NCBI GenBank assembly: GCA_049999765.1
Contig: JBNGIQ010009496.1
Span: 420,459 to 484,458, forward strand
Length of the DNA stretch: 64,000 bases
Source: Phaeoceros laevis
Taxonomy: Eukaryota; Anthocerotophyta; Anthocerotopsida; Notothyladales
Reading direction: 5' to 3'
Positions 41,783-53,077 of this stretch are shown here, one piece after another. Under the pieces are notes generated by a model. That model saw only the letters and a program-made list of their open reading frames with translations, was not told where the DNA came from and ran no database searches. The position numbers were made by a program, and so were the translations under genes. How positions within the stretch are numbered: the first letter of the stretch is position 1; every line of letters starts with the position of its first letter.

Positions 41783-44700
41783 GGGTCGACTCTATAGTGA
41801 TTTGATGTTGTTATATGTCTTGACCTTGGTTCGTGTGCTCCAAACCTACAAGGTAATTCTGGAGTGCAGAATCTGCCTTGCAAAGCTGTTGTTTCTCGTG
41901 CAGATGGTGATTTGATGTGTGTTGTATATGTGGACCTTGTTCACATGACTCTACATGTGTGACCAATGTCCTTGATGATGGTATGGGAAGTATGTTGTGA
42001 GGGTTCACGCAGCAGTCATATGTGAAGCCTTCTTCTTGGTCCAATTTCCAGCAAAGCACATTACCCGCTAAACTGGTTGGTGTCCATACTGTGGACTACA
42101 GTGTCAATGCCAACTCATCACTAATGTGCAAAACACCCAGCTGCTATTGTCGAGAGATGGGCAAAGCCGCAGAAAAAAGGGTGGAGCGACTCCTGGTCTT
42201 TTGTCCACACAAGGAAGCTGAGCAGGGGAGGCAGGGTAGAAGTCAATCCCGATGTGGACTCCCTCCCGACCGGATGAAAAGGTACAGTGGACGCGAATCA
42301 TCTCGTTAGGCATGTGGCATGTTTCATCATTCAATTCGGAAAAGGGAGCAGGAGGATGTGTGGTCGCTTTTCTATGGGCTTCTGTCGCAGATGCTGGCAG
42401 CCAAAGATGCATCTACACGCGGTCGCGGTGGCGTATGCCGACCTGGCCCTGGTGTAGGCCCTGGGTGGCCAAGAGTGTTTGGCTGCCCTTCACTTGGCCG
42501 ACAGAAGCTGTAGCGCAGGCCGACGTGTTATTAGAGAACAAAGCTGCCTAGATTATTGATTAGCAACTCGACCAAGTGAATTGGAGAAGCTGCTCTACTA
42601 TTAGCGGGACCATACTAGTATGTAACGGGCCTCGATACATCCGACACGTACTGTGACGGAGTTGATACGCCGGGAATACATGTACTGTATATGCAAAGCA
42701 CCTGATGTGTACAGTCCAGTATAGCCAATGTGGATAGGAGTTGAAGCGTGTAGGTGGTACCAAGGATTCCGAAGCTCGTAGCATCCTTCTGACAGCTGCT
42801 GGAGGGTGTGGATTCCAGCTTCTGGTACCTTCATCACGCCTCCCTCCACTGGATACATCTCAAATATGCTTGCCGATTTTATTTACTTTTTTCTCTTTCC
42901 TGCTTCTGACACGTTTTCTGGACGATTCTTCTCAGCCAAAGCTCCCCTATCCCATTCACATGCCTTTCTGCTTTCATCATTCCGTTTGGACAGAAAGCGA
43001 AGGGGAAATCCCTGGAATGACCTCGAGGCACCTGTCCATGTGATCTCACCTCAGCTGCATGTAACAAAGGTGCAGGACCAAGCAAAGGGTGGTGGTGCGG
43101 CGGGTCAGCCGGGTACACTTGGATTTCACCATGAACAGTTGAAGCCACACGCCCATAGCCTCATTTCTGAGATGAGACAAGTCCTTCACCGGCCACCAGT
43201 CCATCCATCCTTGGTACGTACACAGTGTGCTTGCTTGCTCGCTTCGCTTTGTGTGAGCCAGAGAGACAGCAAGAGATGCAAAGACAAGACAAGGCAAGCG
43301 GTGGTGCTGTTTGGTGCGGTGGTGGGGCACTGGCAATGGCACGCGTAAGCGGCTAGCCAGGACACTGCCATTGCAGAGGAGGTGCTCTCTCTTGTTGCTT
43401 TCATAAGAGGCCCTCCCACATGCCCCTAAGAACAAGTCAGGGCTACGCCTTGTCTGGGTCTCCAGTGACTCTCCATTCTATGTATAATAGATTTTTGAAC
43501 CTGACAGTGTATCTTGAGTCACACCAAATGCACATGAGTCGTGACAAACAAGTAACTACAGTACCTGGAATGTATAGTGGAACTTTGAAGGAGGCCATTA
43601 TTATAGACTGGTAGAGTCTAATAAACAGCACAGTGAACCACCCATCTGAACAACCAACTTCACATGCCTAGCCGAGACAAAAGCACCCAATCTCTGTTTT
43701 CCGGGTTTCTCCTTCACATACTGGCTGGCTGGCATACACTGTCCAGTTGCTGAAAGCTTTTGTGATACACTCACTAAGCACTTACACACTGAGCACAAAA
43801 AAGATTGTGTGACTGTTGCATCGTGATGCCTGATCCGTTGAGCGGAATTAAAAAAGGGGTAGTGAGCACCGTACCGTGTGCACTGGAGCCCAGCCTAGCC
43901 TCAGCGTCTGGGTAATCGGGCTTGGTCCACAATTCAGAAGGCCACCCTTGCTCGTGTCACTCTCAGCTGGGCGCTCCCCGATGCCTCTTTTTCTTTTCGT
44001 TTTGCCGTTCTTTCCCTTGCCTTCTCATCGAATCCCAAGGACATTTGGAAAATCTAGACTAGGAGAAACAAAACCAGCGTAAATCTGGAAAATCCGAGTA
44101 CGAATACGCCCACTCCCAGTAGGGCTCCAAAGACCTCGCTCGGATGTTAAGCAATAAACACACACCCTCGTAGTGGTTGTACTTTCTAAGTCCAGTCCTC
44201 GAGCATAGAATGCCCTACACTGTGGGCGTAAAATACATTTCAATAATGCAAGGATGGAACGTTATTGGCCACAACGACATACGGGATGGCAGTTGCAACC
44301 CGCCAATGGAAGGGCCCCTTTTGATTGTGGTTGATGGTGCCTAATATAAGCCAGGGGCTAACTTTAACCCGAGTGTCCACATGCCGTTTATGCCAGGGCC
44401 CTACCCGTGCGTGGCGTGACCTACTAGCGTCTCGTCGTAGCGTGCATGCAGGTCCAAAAAGGGAGAACAACATCTTTATCATCATGACATTTATGAAGAC
44501 ACGCCCCATGTGCCCTATTTCCGACGCCCGGGCATTGACTTCTGCCAACCCTAGGCCACGCAAAATAAGGAAAAAACACAGCTCCACCCTGGCCTTGCAT
44601 TGGCCTCCATTTATTGATGGACCCTAGCACCCGCACCCTGCCCGCGGGCAGGTAAGTTATCCAACCCGACCGGTCAGAAGTTGGCTGCCCACGATGGGAT

Positions 44701-46094
44701 TGGGATGCACCTGCAGCCTGCATTGCCTGCCTCCGCGGGCAGCTGCCCGGCTGCCCGAAGGGCCTCGTGCAATCGGATCGCGATATGGTACATGATCGAG
44801 CCGGTATCCCCGCTGCCCGGATTTCGCCATCTCCGGCGATATACGCCGTATACGGATTAGATTAGCCGAGTCCGGTGATGGTGACAGTAATGTGAGTGGG
44901 GGTGCCATAAGGCCCATAACCTGCGGCCTTTGTCGCTTCCTCGCTTCACGCCGTTGCGGCACTCATGGCGTGGGATGGCTCTAAGGGTGGCATGGCCACA
45001 ACCGGCTACGGCTAATGAGGGTAAAGGATACGGAGTGGCTGTACAGGTTATGGGACGACGGGCGGTCCAGTTACGGCAATAACGAAAAAGCGTCCGTCCC
45101 TCCGGTAGTGGGAGTAGCTAGCCGTCCCTTCCAAGCGTCACTGCAAAGCGCTGGCACTCCCCTGCTTCCCTTCCCTTCGCTTGGCTCGGCTCGCTCAACG
45201 CTCAACCGCTCAACCTCGGCCGCGCAGCAATGCGTGGCGGACACGTGAGGATTCCGACAGCCAAAGGATCCAAGTTTGTTCCCGATCCGCCTTCCCAATC
45301 CATTTTTAGCACCTCCCCTGCTGCGCATCCGTTTCTGCTGGCACTCTACCCTTCTCTCTCCAGGCGGAAGCACTCATTTCTCTGGCCATATGAGCTGCTG
45401 CTGCCGATAACGCTCGCTCTCATCAGCTTGGCTGGCACGCAGGGCGAGGCAAGCTCGGCTCGCTGGCTGGCTCGCGGTTTCCGACACGGTCCCGGCCAAG
45501 GATCTGCCTGCAGGCTCCCTCAGGACTCCGGATTCGTTTGGATTTTGGCTGCTTCTTGCTGGCGGAGGGAGATGCGGAAGGAGCGAGCTTGCTGCTGCTC
45601 CGGAAGCGGATTGCGGGGCTAGGCTAGGGCAGCTGGCATTGCGCTATGGATACGGCGGCCGGCTGATCGAGTGAGGCGAGGTGTGCGGATTGTGAGAATT
45701 TTATGCCGGGAGGGATGGTGGATCATGAGCCCGGGTGCAGGTTATTTGGAAAGAGGCAACGGTGGAGGAGCACCGGGGTCGGCCGCCCGGGCTGGATACG
45801 GGGCTGGCAGGAGCTTGCCAGCTCACTCCGGTTGTGACCTCGGTGAGGACTTGCGTACTTCCTGCCGAGAGGGATGCGGGAGGCTGTCTGTCTGTCTGTC
45901 CCGCTGCGGGGAATTTGCGGTGAGAGGGGGAATTCGCGGAACTTGCTCTAGAGGTGTTGCCAGCTGCTGGCATGCCGGCGCTGTGGTTGGGAAGAAGTGG
46001 CGGAGGCCTCCCCCGGGGTGCGGCCCTGTTCTGCCAGTGGCGGCCCTAGAAGGAGGAGGTTGGTGAGCGGAGCTTGAGCTCCGCCTTTTGCGCA
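41783..46094. other. Long gene-poor stretch, upstream of the large BPS1-like gene
   Basis: No family-recognisable coding sequence in 4.3 kb. The longest frame (180 codons, 42806-43348, +) shows no domain and low plausibility. From about 44600 rightward the base composition becomes GC-rich and includes a (TGTC)n run near 45886-45899. This right end probably contains the promoter and 5' leader of the gene at 46095. Confidence 0.45.
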
Positions 46095-49000
46095 ATGGTG
46101 TTCTGGAAGAGTTTGTGTCGGTCTACGGCTTCGTTGAATCCTGCGCTCCAGCAGTACTACGCGGAGGAGACTGAGGAATTCTACACCAATCTTGCCAATG
46201 GACTGGACAACCTGTTTGTCTCGCTGGGGCCCGAGACTGTGCGTGTGGAGTGGCTGGAGCTTGCCGTCTCCTTCCTTCGGACCACGCACTCGGAAGTGCA
46301 TGTGCTCCTTGACAAGCTCAAGCACTATGGGCCCTTGCACTCCAAGGTTTGCCATGTTTTCTCAGTTTTGATGCTGCTGTTGGAAAAGGATTGCTACGAG
46401 TTCCCTTCTAGTACGTGACTGCGTCTGGTTGATGATGATGATAGAGAGGCTTCTGGTACAGAGAGGTTTTCTGATTTGCGGCTCTGATGGTGATACCTTT
46501 GTTGTTCCTCCTTGGCAGAGTGATCCTGATTGGCTCCAGACGTACATGGAGGAAACACAGAAGCTGCTGGATGTTTGCGCCCGGCTGAACCCAGGGATAG
46601 CACGTATTCAGAGATACCAGGTGTGCGTGGAGCTGGCCTCCCGCGCTCTCTCCAGGCTGAACATGGATGCCATCCAGGCTGACCTCCGCAGGTGCCTCCA
46701 CCGCAGGCAAGATAGTGGTGGCCATGGTGTGAAAACAGGCCCCCATGAAGACCCGGGACTGGCAGGAGGAAAGGCCAGGAAAAGAAGTCCGCCGAGCAGG
46801 GAATCGTTCGAGTTCCCGGTGACCGGGTCCCCGGCTATGGACACTTCCCCGGTGATGCCAAGCTCTCCTCTGTTCGCGGTTGATGCTATGAGAAAGGCGG
46901 AAAGGTTCGACGTGAGCAGTCCAAGCAAGACTCGAGATGGTCGAGCCGACTCGCTGGCTCGGGACGCTGCCGCGCTCAAGTCGCAGCATGTGGCTCTGGA
47001 ACAGGGAGGAAGTGGAGGAGAGGAGAGCTGGGACCTCGGTCTGGAGGATCTGGTGTCGTTGGTGGCCGAGGCTGAGAAACTTCTCTACATGAGGAGACCA
47101 GGCAGCTTGTCGGAGCCACCACCTCCACCTCCTGGCATGTTTGACCCACTGGTTTTGCCCCCGGCGCTGGTGCGGGAGACAAGTAGCCCCTTGCGCCCGT
47201 TCAAGTTGGACTCCAACTTCAAGATCGACGTCTCTCCTTCCAAGTCTTCAGACAGCTCCAGCTCGCCTCGCAGCAGCAAGCGGCGGTCCAGTGAGATGAA
47301 GTCAAGTCCTCGGAAGCCTCCCGTCCACCGCAATTCTGATGCCAAGGACAGTAGGAAGGTTTCAGAAGAGGCAGAGCCCGGCAGCAGCGGCAGGTACAGC
47401 AGGCAGGGCTCAGGGGGGACAGAGCCCGGCAGCAGCAGGCACAGCAGGCAGGTTTCGGGAGAGGGAGAACCTGGCAGCGGCAAGCACAGCAGACATACGT
47501 CAGGGGAAGCTGACTCAAGCAGCAGCAAGCATAGCAGGCAACTTTCAACTGTCTCGAGTCGTTCAGGAGTGACCTTGGAGCAGGTTTCGGCGCCCTTCGT
47601 AGCTCAATTTGAGGCCAGCTTGACCGCTCTGCGTGAGTGCAAGGAAGAACTTGAAAAGGAGTGGAGGCTGAGCGTGGAATCGCAGAAGCTGATAGTTGAT
47701 CCTCTGCAAACTTCCAGCCTTGCATCCAGAAGCAGTTTGTCCGCCAGCTTCACCAGGTACTTCAGACAGCGACCCAACACGGAGTCTAGCAGAAGGAAGT
47801 CATCTGGGGAGGGGAGTAAGCTTGCCCAGTTTCTGGAAACCCTCACGGCGGAAACGGATGTTGAAGAAGACGAGGCAAGGGAAGGACGGGGTTCATCAGA
47901 TGGCTTGAACACAATAAGTGCCAGCGCTTGGGTAGAAAAAGGAGCGGATTCCATGACTCGCATTACGGAAAGGAAAGAGGGGCATGCATCTGAGTCCCCG
48001 AGTCTGCTGAATGTGAGAGACGTGAAGAAGGTGCTTAGCACTGGTAACAAGAGAGTGGTAGATGAGCCTGTCAAGCAGCCAGAAAGGAGGGACTTGCCAA
48101 GCATGAAGGCCAACAGGAGCAGCCAGGAAACCACTGCACCAGAGTCTGCCAGTCAAAGTAGGTGGGGTCATTTGTACAGCATGGGCAATCCAGAGCCCGC
48201 TCCAAGGATGAAGGGAGGCCACGAGAAAATTGAGACCACTGATCCGGTATCTCTTTCTTTGTTTGGGAAGCAGCAAACTGTGAGACGGACATCTGGAAGA
48301 CGGAGAAGCCAGAGCTTAGATGAGGTTGCCACCGAGAGATTTCACTTGGACAACTTGATTGTCACCAATGTGCAGGAAAAGGATCCTAGTCCAATCTCCA
48401 AGCAAGATCTCCTGAGTCCCCGAGAGACAAGTGAGATCAGAGGGTCTCAGAGAAGAAGTGCCAGTTTTGATGGATGGAAGCCTTACACACCAGGAGGATG
48501 GCAAAGTGAGAGAACAGAGGCAATCATGCGGGCATACCAGAATAGGATGGCCCTTACACCTAGTCCAGACCCAAGATTGGAGATCCGTGCTTCTGAAGAT
48601 GGAATTGATGCGAAGAAAAGAATGGCAGACAAGGTTGAGAGGGTTGAAGTGTCTGGAGGTGCCTCTCTTGATCTCTCCCAGACGTTTTCTGTGGAAGCAA
48701 CCGATTTGGTTGGGGGTCCGGATCAACGGATACTTTCGGAATCACAGGCACGCGCAGCAGAAGGTCCTTCCCTATCAGATGGTCGAGGGAGAGGTTTACG
48801 CCGCGACACCACAGTGGACATGAGAACTGCAATGTCTCATTCAAGAAGCATTGACAGTGCACCCCACCGCCCCTTATCGGCATCGACGAATCGTCGACCT
48901 CGGCCACTTCCAGAAGCTAAATACATGAGGCCGTCGAATGTGAGAGCAGGTCCTGAAAATGTGGCGAGCATAGTGGCGAGGTTCGAATCCTTCTTTGATG

Positions 49001-50703
49001 CAGAGTTCGATGCAAAGCATGACATCAAGACAGCCGGGAGACATGCGTCAGGGGATTTCGCAGCGGCGTTCGAATCCAAGATGAGGGTATATGACAACCC
49101 TCTACATCGGGCTGGGCCTCCTAGTGTCAGTGCAGCAACTCCAGTCAAACAACAACGTAAGAGTGCTTCATCTTGGAGACTTGATACTGGAGGATTCTGG
49201 AGGAAGAGTACGTCGCGGTCACCCTCACGCTCTTTGGATCAAGACAGGAAAGTTGGACGGAGATTAAGCATGTCTCCTAGGAAGAGCAGAGAACATTCGA
49301 AGAGTTCCTCCTCGCCAGGCCGCTTGAACCTCTTCAGCCAGGTCCGGCATTGGGTCAGCCATCATCACGGGGAAGATGACGACACCAGCAAACTGCAGGA
49401 GGCATCCAGTAGTGATCTGAGGAGATCTCGATCCTCCAATCTCTCGAAACCAACCACACCCTCGCACGCTTTCTTGAAGAGCCCTGGTAGGCTGAACCTC
49501 ATCACCATTCAAAAGGGTGCAAGTTCCTTCGTGAAGACCTTCGGTTCTGTGGCCTTGAAGCAGTGTGCAAGTCCGGCAGCTGGTAGCTCAAGGTGGAGTG
49601 GCCTCGGAGGAGTCCTCCTCGCCACCAAAGCCTCGACAGGTCTGGTATCCACCTTCGTGGTGTGGGTTCTGGCAAGAAAAGAAGCAGAAATTCATCCCAG
49701 CCGGTTGTTGGCAGACTACACCGACACCAAAAGCGAGGTCCATGGCCACTGGGCTAGCTCCCTCCAGAGATTGCAGGAAAAGGTGGCGAAGTTCGACAGT
49801 GCAACAAGATCCCTCTTGTTGGGAGTGTCGAATGGCAACGCTGCAGACAGCCAAAGGCCCAGTTCTTCTTCTGACCATGATAGAAGAGGCAGGAGAAGGC
49901 GGAGCCTGGAGTTGAAGCCCCGCAGGTCCAGCTCTGAACACCATAGGCAAGATGTGGACGACTACAGGTCGAGCGGATCCATGGAGATAGCTGAAGGCAA
50001 CCAGAGGCAGTCGGGTGGAAACGAGGGATCAAGCAGCAGGCGGACATCCATCCAATTGCAGGCAGGAAACAGCGCCTGCATCCACATCCAGGAGCTGAAG
50101 GATGTGCACGACTACGTGGAAGAGCTGCATGTTGGCCTGGAGCGCTTGTTCTCTTCCTGCCTTTACGCGCTAGGGAAGAACCGTGGTGAGCTCGAGCAAT
50201 TGCCTCAAGAGAAGATCATCAGAGAATATGTCCCTTCAGAGAGTCGATCACATTCAGATATCCCGAGGCGGCTGTTTGACAAGGGAGGTAGTGATGCAGT
50301 TCCTGCACAAGAACCAACTCCCATCCCAATGCAGCACAGTAGTACTAGCCTCCAGGTAGCTATGGGAAGGAAAAAGTCGAGCCCAGCAGAGGTGGGAGTG
50401 CTGAGCCCCGACTCCCACAACCTGGAGCACAAGTCTTACCGCCATAAACCTACCCAGACTGCATCGCACCAGGTTTCCTTCTCTGGGTCCAGCTTCTCCT
50501 TCGAGGTGGACAACGGCATCGAGGAGCAACTCAATGATGTGGAGGCCATCTTCGAGGATTGGCGGTCAGGCAAGATGGCCGTGACTATGCGCAGGTTGCA
50601 CCAGTGCAAGGAGGAGTTCCGCGCAAGCCTGGAGGCTGTGTCCCGGGAAGTCGATGACCTCTTTACAGAACTGGAGACTGGCAGACGATCTATGGTGGAT
50701 TAG
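46095..50703 (+). CDS. Very large BPS1/ROH1-like protein with serine-rich insertion (1478 aa)
   Basis: Exon 1 is 46095-46346 and exon 2 is 46519-50703, joined in phase 0. The N-terminal ~150 residues match plant BPS1/ROH1-like (DUF793) proteins: WLELAVSFLRTTHSEVHVLL, then WLQTYMEETQKLLDVCARLN. The last ~370 residues contain a hydrophobic segment (ASTGLVSTFVVWVLA) and terminal helices (EAVSREVDDLFTELETG) corresponding to the family's C terminus. Between them lie ~950 residues rich in Ser, Arg, Glu and Pro and largely disordered in appearance. This part includes 4-5 imperfect copies of a 15-16 residue repeat (SGEGEPGSGKHSRHT type) around residues 360-430 and many RxxS sites. Ordinary relatives are 350-450 residues. 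BPS1-type proteins influence root-to-shoot signalling; this protein's role is unknown. Confidence 0.8.
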
Positions 50704-51275
50704 GCCTGAAGAATTGCTGCTGGTCAAGTATAGACTTTTTTGTGCCTTCGGCATGAACTTGAAAGTCCTGTAGATGATGTAACATAGCATGAGCAACTTG
50801 TGTCGGCATGTGCTCGTAACCCCATTCAATCTTGACTTGATTCCAGCTGACCAGCTCTGCACCTGTAAGCTTGTCATCTGCAATCTTGACAAGACTGGGT
50901 GAGCAGAGCGGCACAGCTCGATTTCCTGCGGCTTCCCTTGGGTTATTTGAGCATATACTTCATCACACGGCTAGCTGGTAGCATTTTTTTAAACCTCTTC
51001 ATTCGAGAGCTTTTTCTGCTCTAAATTCATGCCCAGGAGATTTCGACCCATTTGGACCTAAAATTGACTGCACTGTTTGACACAAAGGCCGCATCAGCCT
51101 GCACAGCAGCAGCCTGCATATTTGCTCCATCAGCATTGCTCACAAGGTCAGCCCCAGCAACTGCACACTTCACAGCCAATTGTTAGGCACATTCTTGGAG
51201 ACAGCGGGCTCAGGGCAAGGGAGTGTGAGGGGAAAGAAAGACCTTTCCCAGCGGGGGGAAGGTCTTAAGTAGCTT
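50704..51275. other. 3' region of the large BPS1-like gene
   Basis: Presumed 3' UTR and spacer. No gene recognised. Confidence 0.4.
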
Positions 51276-51908
51276 GGCCGTCCGTGGCGCGGAAGGGGGC
51301 CGTTAAGTTGTTACAGCAGTTGAGAATTAACTACAGTTTGTTTACCCTGGTTAGCTCCTGCCTAGTCTAGTTAGCTAACCTAACCCTCTAGCTAATGTAG
51401 CCTAGTCTAGTTCCTACCAGAGCCTGGCCTGGCTGTGGCGTCCTTACGCCCTAGGCGTAACACCACTAGAGCCAGTCTTGGTATCATTTCCACAAGCTCA
51501 GTAGGGCCAATACCACCAACATATGTCTGTGGCTCAAGAGCAATCGCAAGAGTGATAGCAGCAATGGGAGGCAACTATGAGACAATCCAGTGAGGCCCCT
51601 TTGGAACAACCACCGGTGTCTGGTCAGGTTCCAAATGGAGATGGGGATTCAGAAGCAGACACTACCAGGCGAAAACGATTCCAGGCTAGAGTACGCTTAA
51701 GCCGGTTGCCGCCCTTTTGAAGAAGATGCAGTAGCTAGAGATCAAGACACCAATCAGGGTCACTGAACCTTTTCCCAACAACGGTGGAGTCCAACAGGGC
51801 TGCCCCCTGAGTCCCACTTTATTTCTGGTTTATATCCAGGCACTGAATTCGACGCTACAGCAAATGGAGACAAATCTGTACATTCTAGAGTGTTCTAGCC
51901 AACTATGA
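51276..51908 (+). mobile_element. Degraded retroelement sequence with reverse-transcriptase fragment
   Basis: The frame at 51735-51908 reads GGVQQGCPLSPTLFLVYIQA, the conserved RT palm motif (QGxPLSPxLF) of non-LTR reverse transcriptases, ending at a stop. Just upstream (about 51522-51719) a frame with in-frame stops is Gln/Arg-rich and gag-like. TTGGTATCA at 51478-51486 resembles the initiator-Met-tRNA primer-binding site that follows LTRs. The two signals point to different element classes, so this may be a mosaic of remnants. No intact gene remains. Confidence 0.6.
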
Positions 51909-53077
51909 TTTGGTAAATTGTCATGCTTATAAGCCGCTCCGAGGGCTTTGGTCTGTTCACATAGCTGCCTCGGAAGAGTGCTTCCTTCCGAGGATTGACC
52001 AAACTTCTGAGAGCGGCCTCGGGTCCTCGGAAGCCCTCAGGATAATCTCTCACTTGTCTTTCTCTTGCCCCCCAGGATAGTTCCGCTTGCACAGGACACA
52101 CTGCCAGGTATGGATGGGCTACGAGTGGATTGCACCTAATACGCGAAGACAAACACGCTGGAAAGCGAAGTGAGGGCAGAGAAAATGTCGGGGGGAATTG
52201 CGTCTGGTTTGCCATCGGAGAAAAAAGAAATTGGGGCCAGCAAAAGCGACATAAGCTACAGCCGAACCCTGTCCCGCTTCCAGAATGGTCACGACTCACA
52301 AGCCGGGTGTGAACCCCTCATCTCTCTTATTCAGGGTTGTTTCTGTCCTGTCACAACTTTTACCAGAAAGGAGGTGGTGTGAACTTTGAAGGTGCTTATC
52401 CCAAAGCACGACTGATAATCGAGCTAACGTGCTAGCTACAGGGGGGAGATAGGACGGCGCCCCCGCTACCCGCGAAATAGCGTGTGCCGGTTGTCAAGCC
52501 ACTATGCTGAGGGGGGCTACAAATGGAAAGAGAAGCACGGGCGAGCTGTTGCATAGCTGTTCCATACTTGTGAGGAAGGAACCTCATGGCAAGTTGGCAC
52601 CAAGGCGTGAAAGGGTAGGAGACCAACTACCAAACCCCCCCAAAGCTATAGCCATAGCTAGGAAGAAGAGAGAGAAGCCGCGTTATGCTGTTGTGCTCCG
52701 ATCCTTTGATCACGTGCTCAACGGCGGACAGGTCCTTCAGCATCAGATCCAGCACAGAGCCGCGGGTCGTGAATTGCAGTACTTGTTCCCTTCCAGGGGC
52801 TCCCATTGCCAAGCAGCACTCTCTTGGAGTCTTGGTGGCTCAATCTGTCGGGTAGATCTCTGAATTGGTCCCTTCTCCATTCCCCAGTACTGCACAGCTC
52901 CTTCAACCCAGCCGTTGTCTCGCCTTCTGCCAAGTCATGTTCGGGTGCAAGGGACTGCATTTGCCTGTCTTCTCCCTGATACGTAGTCTGTCCAGGATCT
53001 GTGTCCTGTGGTTGTGCTAGCTGGGCTTCCCGCGGATCCATCACGTGAGGCTCTTGAACACCCGCACAATTCATAAC
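51909..53077. other. Spacer upstream of the second BPS1-like gene
   Basis: No gene recognised. Several ~60-120 codon frames exist on both strands without motifs. The right end should hold the promoter of the gene at 53078. Confidence 0.4.

Noticed and set aside
42806-43348. 180-codon plus-strand ORF
   Set aside because: No motif, no family resemblance and composition that drifts along its length; probably a chance frame in gene-poor DNA.
47085-48134. Several 120-176 codon antisense ORFs under the large BPS1-like exon
   Set aside because: They are mirror frames of the repetitive serine-rich coding sequence; their Leu/Cys/Ser-rich composition is a by-product.
48980-48990. GGTTCGAATCC, a perfect tRNA B-box sequence
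   Set aside because: It lies inside the BPS1-like coding exon with no A-box or cloverleaf around it.
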